From Trichomonas vaginalis G3 (taxonomy: Eukaryota > Parabasalia > Trichomonadida > Trichomonadidae), in the NCBI RefSeq assembly GCF_026262505.1, contig NC_067203.1, positions 26,579,411 to 26,643,410 on the forward strand: a stretch of DNA of 64,000 nucleotides, in the 5' to 3' direction. Below are positions 30,701 through 39,341 of the stretch, piece after piece. Position numbers and translations under genes: made by a program. The stretch's first letter is position 1. Every line of letters starts with the position of its first letter. Under the pieces are notes generated by a model that did not search any database, was not told the DNA's origin, and saw nothing but the letters and a program-made list of their open reading frames with translations.

Positions 30701-30775
30701 AAACTTAATAACAATCTTTTTTACATTTTCTGGTGTATTTGCAAGACTAAGCTGAGCTTTTACACCCGAAATCAT
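27728..30775 (-). CDS. USP7-like ubiquitin carboxyl-terminal hydrolase
   Basis: 1,015 codons with the USP7 (HAUSP) order. A MATH/TRAF-like N-terminus (about 15-100) is followed by a USP catalytic domain: Cys box GFVGLINQGATCYMNSML with Cys139, QDIQEFCRVLLDNLE, and His box VHSGSVNGGHYYAFLKP ending in YYLIY. The remaining ~550 residues look like tandem ubiquitin-like folds of the USP7 C-terminus (ICP0-binding and Ufd2-like regions). The enzyme removes ubiquitin from substrate proteins; Cys and His are in place, so it should be active. Odd point: the last residues TECSSCSCSCSHQRSL form a Cys-rich tail not typical of USP7, possibly for lipid or metal attachment. The ATG at 30775 gives the complete MATH domain. 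Confidence 0.9.
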   Translation of the reverse strand: MISGVKAQLSLANTPENVKKIVIKFSGPELVKKTFSCEYKLTVMHSNPEKHIELEGKSLVSVSKMSTLVMTNINQSDINDYLIENQLNIKINISLTEKKHRPTNTAKKVGTSKRPAVNPNYISKNETGFVGLINQGATCYMNSMLQALYSITAFRRMIYNMPTAGTDDIEKSIPLNLQHLFYYMQTSTTAVTTKYLTRSFGWDAIETGFQQDIQEFCRVLLDNLETKLTKAGRKDEISQMFRGKMQKVIKAVDCPYVSTKDDYFYDITLTVDGYKTLEESLESLFASFEYSDYNTESEYGRRTVSVSDKLVELPPILFFHLSRFVYDNFGNISKLNSRFEFPKELDLSKYIEDSLYELTGVLVHSGSVNGGHYYAFLKPTEEPKWYRFDDSLVTLEKEDAAIRDNFGSNERYGGTSAYYLIYTKKNMISELYKPITLEEIPEHVKNTVKEIDNYNQKLLEQKESEKGLVSIDLIDETILKQNTENMEFGFLGKPIETVTIDRTQTTEDLYNIVSQKMNLDLNKFRLWLTEIFQIPVLPLLHSKSQKISIIRSFFTGNSTIFIQKKREEDPDDLKKDNIVVYLKFYFHETKKLVYLFSETVSLKSNINTLFKKVNEALGYPPNEELLVFQELQSRTANPAKTNESFSANLIDSGTILIFQRNPKSPHLHTTYQFTSPVKPETVSQEENTIYKILPHLQDGTVSSYFEEKFKMIPLAVYDYNLNEEKLLCKINFPPSISLPDFKYYISQMAKIEFDPEKEAMLLLPNDSCNGPSVKPISSKYHLRDLFCSNVTVLFMKIVKGIKDSEIEKYNNYKVQFSNDSFNIIYDDLVFMPKESTPYQLYQEIRKSGIEVKSGKLRCLLINRGTFSEKIDMIKPVPYDLLTVRIEVVPEHQENEDDGKIIPAALCHVDGFGTKIFFKQPFMAKIYNDKFEKTVTTIKNWLPLVDDDVKFTIVNPSIEPENDQNIFDELKEFSQLHIIFKNPKAFEKPKDIASWVTECSSCSCSCSHQRSLKIYN

Positions 30776-31405
30776 GTATAATTGCGATTTTCATGGATCT
30801 TTATTGATATCATTAATTATCCAATTCTCGTTTAGAGACGAATCGGATTCCATTCAAATACAAAAATGAAATCAAAGTGAATTGATATCAAGTTTATATA
30901 AACAACAGGTGTAGCTATTTAATGCAATATGTTGTATAATAATAAACGTTCTCATAAAAATTTTCCAAATACATAAATTGAAAAGAAAATTGTTTCATCA
31001 ATGTAATGGAAGTTTTTCCAACATTAAACTAGAAATCAATGAATATTAATAGGAGTTTTGGAATATGTGGGAAATTCTCTGGATAACATGAGCAAGAATT
31101 CGTCCATTTTGACTTCAATATTGATCAAATTTTCCACTAATTAGCGCCTTTAAGGGTTTTTGAAAGTGTCTCGGATCTTTTTGTTTCCATGTGATAATTT
31201 CTATAATAAAGGTCTTGTCAAGCTAAATGTTAGTGAATTTGTTGATTACATTACTCAGTACAAGATTTACTGAAGTTGTAAACGTTGAATACAAGTAGCT
31301 CTAAATATGAATTCATGATCTAAAATGAATTAAATAATATCTACATGAAATTTTACATAAATAAAATCAAATGGAAATAAAAATATAAAGAAAATATCAT
31401 ACAAG
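30776..31405. other. Intergenic, AT-rich
   Basis: 630 bases between the starts and ends of two minus-strand genes. No frame, RNA gene or repeat seen. Confidence 0.5.
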
Positions 31406-31936
31406 TTATTTGGCTTCTGGTATTTTGATGTTCTCTGACGCGTTCTTAACGTATTCATAGTAGTTTTTAGTATCTTCAACTCCATTATCAATTGGGATAT
31501 AAACAGTTACATCTTTTGATAACTGGTTTTGAAAGGTGTTTAAATTTGGCTTTTCCTTTGCATTCTTTGCCTTAGCAATAACTATTGGTTTAGGCTGATC
31601 TTTCAATTGTGAGTTTAACCAATTCAATGATTTGAGGCTAAGGAGGGAGGCTCCAGGAGATGAAAAATCAGGGAAGAAAAATGAAATGAAAACATTGTCA
31701 TTCTGCGTATATTGTTTTGGCCATCCTTTACGGGAAATTCTTGATGAATCGACTACCACAAATGAATACGTTATTTGGCTGAATGCTGTTGTCATGAAGG
31801 TTTTGTTCATTAAATCTGCAAATGCTTGCTGACCTCTATCTGGCATGCCAAATATTAGGCATGTAGCTTTAGTCTGTGGATTTAAATTCTTCTTCTTGTT
31901 CTTTTTTCTGTCAACAACAGAACCTCCGCACCCCAT
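31406..31936 (-). CDS. Small MGC-start protein resembling a degenerate G-protein
   Basis: 176 codons starting MGCGGS, a classic N-myristoylation plus palmitoylation signal like that of G-protein alpha subunits and some kinases. After a basic linker (DRKKNKKKN) comes CLIFGMPDRGQQAF, placed where the phosphate-binding loop GxxxxGKS/T would be but lacking the Lys-Ser/Thr. Beta-alpha alternation follows (YSFVVVDSS, NVFISFFFPD, KPIVIAKAKNAKEKP). The whole is about the size of a small GTPase core. I infer a membrane-anchored pseudo-GTPase derived from a G-alpha- or Arf-like protein; another fold cannot be excluded. Confidence 0.6.
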   Translation of the reverse strand: MGCGGSVVDRKKNKKKNLNPQTKATCLIFGMPDRGQQAFADLMNKTFMTTAFSQITYSFVVVDSSRISRKGWPKQYTQNDNVFISFFFPDFSSPGASLLSLKSLNWLNSQLKDQPKPIVIAKAKNAKEKPNLNTFQNQLSKDVTVYIPIDNGVEDTKNYYEYVKNASENIKIPEAK

Positions 31937-32613
31937 GCCAAATAACGATTTTTTTTACACTACAAAAGACGATAATATAAAAAATGATATTCCCACAAAA
32001 GTCTTATGGGTTTGCACAAGCTTAACACTCAAATAGATTACGAGTATAAAACTTATTTTTACATATTAGATATCCTATTTGGGAGAATCTTGTGTATATT
32101 TGAATCAAATAGAGATCTATTTTGATGTTTCACTAAACTTGTATACAAAATTTATGTTTCAGTAAATTAGTATAGCATCTCCATCCGTTATCCTATGATA
32201 TTGTTAACAAAATGGATACAATAATGTTTCATTTTCAGAAATGAATGGAATTGGACATAGAAATCTTCTTGTTATTTATAATTATTTGAATTCTAATTGT
32301 AGTATGCATATAGCGAATATTGGTTAAAGCATTCGCAAATTAACCCTCCAAATAATGAATTGCTCAAAACTATTGCATATTTTTTAATCCTTATATTGTG
32401 TACTCAAATGTGATTAATGTAGAGAATCTCATTTCTTGGTATTTGATTTCGCCATAAACAATAGTTGGATTTTTCGGAGTTCTTGAGAATTGGTTGTTAT
32501 TGTTATGCTTATGTAGATCTAAGTAGTGCATCCCGCAGGTGTAGGGGTTAATTCGAAAATACCAAAAATAATCGTTTTCCCCTCAATTCTTAAGCCTAAT
32601 CACACTAAGCAAA
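31937..32613. other. Intergenic between divergent genes
   Basis: About 680 bases, AT-rich. The last ~20 bases before the plus-strand gene contain TAATCACACTAAG, an initiator-like TCACA. Nothing else is supported. Confidence 0.5.
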
Positions 32614-33057
32614 ATGTCTGCTGTAGGATTTCAAAATCATGTGGATATTAATCTCATTATTCACAGAGATAGCGAAGATATCAAGATTGGTTTCCCATTC
32701 GACACCGTTAACGATGATATTGGCCAAATTGTGGCCGAATTAAAACAAACACTTGGATTATCAAGTGATGAAGAAGTTGATGTTAGAAACTCAATTAGGA
32801 ATCAAATCAACGAAGCTCTCAGGCAATCGTTAACAGACTTCAGGCAACAAATTCAGCCTAAAGAAGAAGAATATTCAGATGGACTCGACGACGAAGTCTT
32901 CAGTGACCCAGAATACAAAGCATTGCTCGAGAGGCAAAAGGCTGAGATCGCCGCAATGGAAGAGATGCATCTCAAGCAACAGAGAGAATTAATGAACGCT
33001 CAAACATCCCCTTCAAATGTTCCGAAGGTCGTTGATGATTTAATTGTTTTTAGCTGA
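32614..33057 (+). CDS. Stand-alone OSR1_C/WNK-type CCT-like domain protein
   Basis: 147 codons. Residues about 10-60 (INLIIHRDSEDIKIGFPFDT, then IGQIVAELKQTLGLSSDEEV) match the beta-beta-alpha-alpha pattern of the OSR1/SPAK and WNK C-terminal domain (FxFxxxxDTxxxIAxELxxxxGLSxxE). In animals and plants that domain recognises RFxV/I peptides and links WNK to OSR1/SPAK kinases. The rest is an acidic linker and a coiled-coil segment (LLERQKAEIAAMEEMHLKQQ). No kinase domain is attached, which is unusual; it may be an adaptor that competes with or bridges kinases. The family call is by pattern only. Confidence 0.55.
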   Translation: MSAVGFQNHVDINLIIHRDSEDIKIGFPFDTVNDDIGQIVAELKQTLGLSSDEEVDVRNSIRNQINEALRQSLTDFRQQIQPKEEEYSDGLDDEVFSDPEYKALLERQKAEIAAMEEMHLKQQRELMNAQTSPSNVPKVVDDLIVFS

Positions 33058-33600
33058 TCATCCTTTTATTTATCCCCAAATTTATCCGAAATAATATTAT
33101 CAATAGGAACTCCAACGCTTGACACGTTGGATTTATTTTGATATTGGAATTGGAAATTAGTCTAGAAGCTCCTTTTACACTGGTATATCTTAAATTTCAT
33201 TTCGAAGAATTTTCTCCAATTTTACCCTTTCATCGCCCAATTTTGTTTTGTCTTTCACACTTAAGGACAGATGCTTCTAGGCGCAACAATTTGTTGAACA
33301 ACTTTCCGATGAAGTATATCAATTTCCTCGGAAGATCATGTTAAGAATATTCCTTGTTAAACATGTTGATCTACTCAATAGAATTCTTGTAAATATTTAG
33401 TTGGACCACAGATCATTTAAGGAAACATTTATTTCAAAAACCTTATCATGGAATGAACTTATCTTGAACGGGATCAGATATATTACGAATAAGAACCCTA
33501 ATTAGGCAATTTCTGTTACTTTTCTGATCAAATTAATAACAATTCTAAAAAAAAAAACTTAAAAAAAATAAAAAGTTGTATTGAAAAACAGTAAAATCGT
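33058..33600. other. Intergenic
   Basis: About 540 bases between convergent genes. Short A/T runs (33547-33570) lie downstream of H2A. No gene supported. Confidence 0.5.
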
Positions 33601-34020
33601 TTACTCCTGTGTCTGAGAAGCATCCTTGCCCTTCTTTGGATTGCCGAGGAGGACCTTGTGGATGTGTGGAACAACACCAGCGGAAGCGATGGTGATGTTG
33701 GAGAGTAATTGGTTCAATTCTTCATCGTTACGAACGGCAAGCATGATGTGGCGTGGGGAAATACGTGTCTTCTTGTTATCACGAGCAGCGTTACCGGCAA
33801 GTTCGAGAACTTCGACAGTAAGATACTCAAGAACAGCAGCCATGAAGACTGGAGCACCAGCACCGACACGCTCACCATAACGGCCTTCACGGAGGAATCT
33901 GTGAAGACGGCCGACAGGGAACTGAAGACCGGCACGGGATGAACGTGTCTTTGGATGCTGGCGTTCGCCATCGACGGCTGTCTTTGTTGCTGTCTTCTTA
34001 ACACCTTTCTTGGCTGGCAT
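33601..34020 (-). CDS. Histone H2A
   Basis: 139 codons from the ATG at 34020 ([20 protein letters not shown]). The core is canonical: [20 protein letters not shown], the acidic-patch region NDEELNQLL and the docking segment [10 protein letters not shown]. It pairs with H2B in the nucleosome. The C-terminal tail ends KDASQTQE: an SQ dipeptide close to the end recalls the H2A.X phosphorylation site, though the strict SQ(E/D)-hydrophobic ending is not present. The gene is transcribed divergently from H2B with a 164-bp shared promoter. Codon use is clearly richer in G+C than its neighbours, as expected for highly expressed genes. Confidence 0.97.
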   Translation of the reverse strand: MPAKKGVKKTATKTAVDGERQHPKTRSSRAGLQFPVGRLHRFLREGRYGERVGAGAPVFMAAVLEYLTVEVLELAGNAARDNKKTRISPRHIMLAVRNDEELNQLLSNITIASAGVVPHIHKVLLGNPKKGKDASQTQE

Positions 34021-34184
34021 TATCAACTAATGAACTTATCAAAACCCCGCCAAAAATTTAGTTGGTTATGGTCTTAAACCGTTCCTTAGGTATTAAAATT
34101 TTTGTGGTCTAAAACGGTTTTTCAAAGTCCCGCCAAAATACTCTGAATTTTTTGGCGGGCGAATTTTCAGTTCATTAGTTTAAG
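34021..34184. promoter_or_regulatory. Shared divergent histone promoter with repeated TTTTGGCGGG sites
   Basis: 164 bp between the H2A and H2B ATGs. The sequence TTTTGGCGGG occurs three times: on the plus strand at 34150-34159 and as its complement at 34046-34055 and 34129-34138. It fits the E2F/DP consensus TTTSSCGC, a logical S-phase control for histones. Initiator-like TTCATTAG boxes stand just before each start (34171-34178 for H2B; the complement at 34027-34034 for H2A). Between them are AAACCGTT and AAAACGGTTTT, which resemble Myb sites. The arrangement is almost symmetrical. Confidence 0.7.
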
Positions 34185-34574
34185 ATGTCTTCAAAGAAGC
34201 CAGCATCTAAGACACCAACTGAGAAGAAGCCAGCCGTCGAGGGAGTCGATGCCGCTAACGCCGCCAAGCAAGATAAGAAGCTCCGCCACAAGAAGCGTGC
34301 TGAAACATTCTCATCCTACATCTTCAAGGTTCTTAAGCAGGTCCACCCAGATATCGGTATCTCCAACAAGGCTATGATGGTCATGAACTCCTTCGTTACA
34401 GATATCTTCGAGCGTATCGCTCAGGAAGGTGCTCGCCTTGTCGATATGAACGAACGTAACACACTCGGTTCTCGCGAAGTTCAGACAGCTGTTCGTCTTG
34501 TTCTTCCAGGCGATCTTGCCAAGCACGCCGTTTCAGAAGGTGGCAAGGCTGTCGCTAAGTTCAACGCTGAGTAA
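34185..34574 (+). CDS. Histone H2B
   Basis: 129 codons, [20 protein letters not shown] onward. The histone fold is standard: [20 protein letters not shown], then [40 protein letters not shown] and a C-terminal helix [14 protein letters not shown]. The tail is short and Lys/Pro-rich. The C-terminal Lys-containing helix, which carries the H2B ubiquitination site in other eukaryotes, is retained in divergent form. Divergent partner of H2A; the same GC-enriched codon use. Confidence 0.97.
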   Translation: MSSKKPASKTPTEKKPAVEGVDAANAAKQDKKLRHKKRAETFSSYIFKVLKQVHPDIGISNKAMMVMNSFVTDIFERIAQEGARLVDMNERNTLGSREVQTAVRLVLPGDLAKHAVSEGGKAVAKFNAE

Positions 34575-35163
34575 ACTTTGGCTGTTATTTTGGTAAAAAC
34601 TTTACATTTAGGTTTATTACTTATTTTATCTCTTTCATGAGAAATTTATTTAACAATTAACTAATTTTAGCAAACAATAATGTTTCTATCGAGTGTTGGT
34701 AGTTGTTATATATATAGAAATATGTAAGCTCAATCTTACTAATTCAATTAGAGTCTAATTACCTAAGATTGAATAAAATATTGTCAATTATTAATTAAAG
34801 TAAAAAAATTTTCACATATTTTATCTTGATATGATGAATTACGATATGTACTAGAATCGTGTTTTTCCAAATTTTTTTCAGATTCTAATTTTTTAAGATG
34901 AAAAATGTTAAAATTAAAATCAAAAAATGAAATTTCAATTTTTTTTTGAATTTTCACAAGAATTAATATCGAAGAAAGTATTTTAAATTAAATAATTAAT
35001 GCATTTTCATTGATTTCAAAGTCAATTTATGCATTTTACGTTTATTTTGAATCTTTTCAACCATAAAACGATCTTATTCGCCGGATAAATTGATAAATTC
35101 AACCATTGTTACATCATTATTAAAACAAAAAATTTCAAATTTGATAATTGTTCTAATATTTGG
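34575..35163. other. Intergenic, AT-rich
   Basis: About 590 bases downstream of H2B. No gene, RNA or repeat supported. Confidence 0.5.
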
Positions 35164-36372
35164 ATGAACATCCAAACTTCGAATGAACCCACTATAACGA
35201 AAAACATTCAGAAATACTTCCTTGATGTTCGTAATGAGAATAATTGTCATGACTTCATTAAAAACTTAAAATTGAATTATAAAAGCGCTATTAATTTATG
35301 CGAACAATTCATATTAAGTTGTGTCTGGAAACAACCAGCTAAGCCTCCTCCAAAAAATCCATTATTAATTACAAACTGCCCAGAATTAAATTACGCCAAA
35401 ATCAAAATCAGGAAATTAATAGAGAGATACAAATGCGAAGTTTCAGATCATATTGACAGAAGAAAGGCAGAAATATTATGCCTCTATGACTATTGTAAGA
35501 AAGCTATTGATAATTTAGAAATTTCGCAACATAAAATGATTAATATTACTCTCATCCCTCCGAGATTAGATGCAAATCTATTAGTATCTTTCGAGTTAGT
35601 CAACAAAATTAACATTTTAAATTACTTTATTAATGACAAATCCACATTACAAGATTTCACTCCATACGCTATCCCAAAGCAACAGATAAATGAAATGCTT
35701 AATACTTTATGGGGTCTTAGGGATAAAAAGACTAATTGGTTTCCAAGATCTGCAATTACTGAAAGACTTGAGCTTGCATTTGCTACGCAAAAACTTTCTT
35801 TCGATACAACATCTAAAATTACTTTTATCAAATCCATTTTTGATAATGCGAAACAACTAGAATATACACTTGGATATAATACCGACAATTTTTTTGAGAT
35901 TTATTTAACATTATACAGATATGCATTTGATAGATATCAACATTTGTTTCGACCAAGCGGATATATTGTTAAACAATTCAGAAGCAATCACATTGATAAT
36001 TTTCAGGCCTTATGTAGTGAATCAGCTAAAGTTTATAATCAAGCACAAGAATACCTTTTTAATTCAATGTTTGAATGCAATCCTATCGATATCTTTTATG
36101 GAATTAGTTTAATTAGCGAATCAATTGTTAAGATATGCAAAATTGAGGCTAAAAATCAAAATAAAGACATTCCTACATTCATATCATTTGATAAAACCAT
36201 TGTAATTTGGCATAAATTAATTATTGACACAGATTTTACTTATTGTTCGTTTATCAACGAATATTTAGAAGATTACGCATCAGATAAGTCGTTATCTGAT
36301 TATACACGATGCTCGTTTGAAGCATTTAAAGTTTGCGTTGATGATTTACTCAAAAGTTCGACGCTTGCATAG
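35164..36372 (+). CDS. Uncharacterised 402-aa helical protein
   Basis: MNIQTSNEPTITKNIQKYFL begins a soluble, almost wholly alpha-helical protein with many Lys, Asn and aromatic residues and no transmembrane segment or catalytic signature. There is one short Pro-rich bend (WKQPAKPPPKNPLL, about 58-71), after which regular helical pairs run to the end. The layout, a helical array with a few conserved-looking Asp/Arg, could suit a trafficking or adaptor protein (a VPS9-type fold was considered) but no motif proves it. The ATG is directly preceded by AT-rich DNA, with no clear initiator. Confidence 0.75.
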   Translation: MNIQTSNEPTITKNIQKYFLDVRNENNCHDFIKNLKLNYKSAINLCEQFILSCVWKQPAKPPPKNPLLITNCPELNYAKIKIRKLIERYKCEVSDHIDRRKAEILCLYDYCKKAIDNLEISQHKMINITLIPPRLDANLLVSFELVNKINILNYFINDKSTLQDFTPYAIPKQQINEMLNTLWGLRDKKTNWFPRSAITERLELAFATQKLSFDTTSKITFIKSIFDNAKQLEYTLGYNTDNFFEIYLTLYRYAFDRYQHLFRPSGYIVKQFRSNHIDNFQALCSESAKVYNQAQEYLFNSMFECNPIDIFYGISLISESIVKICKIEAKNQNKDIPTFISFDKTIVIWHKLIIDTDFTYCSFINEYLEDYASDKSLSDYTRCSFEAFKVCVDDLLKSSTLA

Positions 36373-36760
36373 TATATTTTAAACATTTTGTTTGTTTTTA
36401 AAATTTATCTCATAGTACCCACAGCACCGTCTTTTGTTTGTTTCGAAATGATAGTCTAACCGAATTTTAACTTTTATTGTTTTTCACGGCCAGTCTAAAG
36501 GAATTCCTTTGCTTTTATTCCCTGTTTGTTAATAATCTGAATTTTCGATCACAAAATTTTTTTTTCGCCGTTGAATTAAAAAATTATCAATTTAAAATCT
36601 ATATCCATTCGTTCATTTTTATATTATAAAAAAATTATTTCAATTCAATTTTAATTGAATAGCTAGTGAATTTTTTACAATTCTTAAAACAGTTAACATT
36701 CATTAAATGTACTTAATTAACTTTTATCGCTTGAAAATGTAAATTGACAGATAAATCTGA
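36373..36760. other. Intergenic
   Basis: About 390 AT-rich bases between two plus-strand genes. Nothing supported. Confidence 0.5.
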
Positions 36761-37384
36761 ATGGGTGAAACAGCTGTGAAGGTTGTTCTTCTTGGTAACT
36801 CAGCCGTCGGCAAAACTACCCTTGTTACGAGATGGACTGAAGATCGTTACGACGGAAGTTCCCAACCTACCATTGGTGCCGCATATAAAAGTGTAACATT
36901 AGAATTTGATGATGGTAAAACATATTCAATGAATATTTGGGATACAGCTGGCCAAGATGAATACAGAAGTACAACTTCAATTTATTGCAGAGATGCAAAA
37001 GCAGCCATGATCGTATTCGACTTAACCGATCGCTCATCTTTCGAAGCACTAGATAGTTGGATTAGCACTTTGTCTGAAAAGGTTGACGTTCCATTTGTAA
37101 TCGTTGGTAATAAATCTGATATTGGAGATCGTAGAGCGATTTCTTTTGACGATGGAGCTGCGTTTGCTGAGAGGCACCAAGTTTCATATTTTGAAACAAG
37201 CGCTTTAACAAATTTCAATGTTGATGAAGCCTTCAATGAGCTTTCTAACGTTGCAATCAACTTTTTGAATAACGGCTCATCAGTACAAAAGGAAGAACCC
37301 CAAGAAGTTGCGAAATCAGAGAATCAGAAAGTTGATCTTACTAAGGATCAGAAAAAGAAGAAGAAATCTGACTGCTGTAAATAA
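36761..37384 (+). CDS. Rab-family small GTPase
   Basis: 207 codons. The G boxes are complete: GNSAVGKT (12-19), the effector loop with Thr in QPTIGAAY, WDTAGQDEY, GNKSD and ETSAL. The Rab-like WDTAGQ catalytic Gln is kept, so GTP hydrolysis should be normal. The hypervariable tail is acidic then Lys-rich (KKKKKSD), and the protein ends CCK, a di-cysteine near the C-terminus suitable for geranylgeranylation. The last residue after CC is unusual, since XCC or CXC are commoner. It would act on vesicle membranes. The subfamily cannot be named with confidence; the switch region is closest to the Rab5/Rab21/Rab22 group by eye. Confidence 0.92.
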   Translation: MGETAVKVVLLGNSAVGKTTLVTRWTEDRYDGSSQPTIGAAYKSVTLEFDDGKTYSMNIWDTAGQDEYRSTTSIYCRDAKAAMIVFDLTDRSSFEALDSWISTLSEKVDVPFVIVGNKSDIGDRRAISFDDGAAFAERHQVSYFETSALTNFNVDEAFNELSNVAINFLNNGSSVQKEEPQEVAKSENQKVDLTKDQKKKKKSDCCK

Positions 37385-37888
37385 TTAATGTTACTTTTTC
37401 TTAAAATCGATCTCTAACTTACTGTAGATCTATTTCGATGATTTTTTTTTAACCTTCTTATTACAAATTGAGTTCTGATATAGTCCCATCCTATTGAATG
37501 AAACTATCTTAACCACAATGCAAAAATATGGGTTTTGAAAATATTTCAAAAATATAAGTTGAAAATTAGGGAAATTTTGCTTTCATAATATCAAATTTTA
37601 ATCTTTGTATATATTTTCAGATTTTTTTTATAAGAAATATGATCTAAAATTTTTGTCAAATTGAACAGAATATTTTTATTAACAAAATAATACATTTATA
37701 TAAATAATGAGAAGATAAAAATATTGATCTGACAAAAAGGTGACATAATAAAAGTCAAACAAAAAATATTTTTATTGTTCAAAATAATAATATAATGTAA
37801 TTTAGACATGTTTAAAATTCAAAGAATTATTCAATTTCGGCATCTGCCACGGCTTTGACAATCTGCCAGACACTAGGATAAAATCAAT
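37385..37888. other. Intergenic
   Basis: About 500 bases. AAAAAGGTGACAT at about 37735 recurs at about 38957 in the next gap. No gene supported. Confidence 0.45.
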
Positions 37889-38389
37889 ATGCCTTTTAGA
37901 ACTCTTATCAAAGCCAACAAATTATCCGGATGGAAATGTAAAGCATTGAAGAAGAGCAAGGCATTACCAGAATATTATGTAAGTGTCGAAAGCTGGAATT
38001 TCGATCAGCATTCTAACTGTGTCTTATACACAATAGAAGTCGGTGTTTTACTTAAAATCGAACAAGGAGAGTATGTTATGATCTTTACATTTGAGAAAAG
38101 GTATAGTCAACTCCGTTCAGTACACAAATCTTTAAGAAGAACATTTAATGATCCTCCGAACCTTCCGAAATTCCCTCCAAAGAAGATAATAGGTAATTTA
38201 GAACGCGAATTTGTTAATGAAAGGTATCAGCAGCTCCATGATTATTTTAGTACTATTCCTTTATTATTCAAAATAGAGCAAAATCAAGAATTTAAGCAAT
38301 GCTTCAACTACCAAATGCTGTATGCAATGTGGCGAAGCGGAGTCGAAGCTTCAATCCACAATACATCGTTGCCATTTCAAGGGCTTTGA
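37889..38389 (+). CDS. PX-domain protein
   Basis: 166 codons. The middle and end form a phox-homology domain: FEKRYSQLRSVHKSLRRTF (the R-Y/F-x-x-L basic strand), NLPKFPPKK (Pro-rich loop) and NERYQQLHDYFSTIPLLF (the R-x-x-x-L-x-x-Y helix). PX domains bind phosphoinositides, mainly PI3P, and bring proteins to endosomes. The N-terminal ~45 residues are basic and not assigned. No second domain is present, so it resembles a minimal sorting nexin (SNX3-like size). It lies just downstream of the Rab gene, so both may work in endosomal traffic; that link is only positional. Confidence 0.85.
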   Translation: MPFRTLIKANKLSGWKCKALKKSKALPEYYVSVESWNFDQHSNCVLYTIEVGVLLKIEQGEYVMIFTFEKRYSQLRSVHKSLRRTFNDPPNLPKFPPKKIIGNLEREFVNERYQQLHDYFSTIPLLFKIEQNQEFKQCFNYQMLYAMWRSGVEASIHNTSLPFQGL

Positions 38390-39341
38390 TTCTCGATACA
38401 GCACATATTCACATATACTATTATATTAATTTATCCTCTCATTTGCATTTGTTCTCATTTATTCTTATATTTTTGTTTGTTTTATTTTAGTATCCAGTTA
38501 TTTGATTGCTTTTAATTAGCAGTCTATCGGATTATGTTTGTAAATTATTTTGTTATTTTACTCTTTTCCTTTTGAAATTTTTTATCCTTACTGATTATTT
38601 TGTATTTTCTTCATTTTAACCATATAAAAATCCACCAAATAACTTTCTCAATTGAAGATTTAAGGGAAATTTTGAATTGGTTTGCATATTATTGAACAAT
38701 CGAATCTCAGAGCTTTTATTCGAGCTATCTAATACATAGATTATAAACCCATTCGAAACCAAATATATTAATTTCGTGATATGGTAAAATACAAGCTAGA
38801 TAACTAAGGATTCTTCAATTTCGCAGAATAAAAAAAAAGATATCAGTTGAGAGTGATATCATTTCAAAGAAGGGATTTTAATTGTATTGCATTATCAAAA
38901 ATTGTTTTTAAATTGAGGTTCTTATATAAAATTTACAGACGAAATTAAATTTTGGTCAAAAAGGTGACATGCCTCAAAAGCTATAAAAATCATTGTTTAG
39001 CATCTATATAGGAAGTGAAGTACAATAGTTTAGAATTTAAAATTTCGGATGTTATGAAAATTGAATAATTAACATTTTATTAAGGACGATAGAATTAAAG
39101 GAAAATTGAATCTTAAATAACATACTCATTGTTGTAATTAATAAAAACAATAGTCATTTTGAATTCACGAATTGAATAGAATTATTGATAGCACAAACCC
39201 AATTGCTTCAATTTTATTGGGAGCGCTTTTAATTTTTCAATCAAATTAAAATTTATAATGCCGATTAGCATTCAAAATGTTCGTCTATTTAGATTAGCGA
39301 ATTTTCAAATTCTGAAATGGCAAAATTCATAAAAATTGAAA
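38390..39341. other. Intergenic, ~950 bases
   Basis: AT-rich, with scattered poly-T tracts. An initiator-like TTCATAAA lies about 15 bases before the phosphatase ATG. No gene or repeat supported. Confidence 0.5.
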
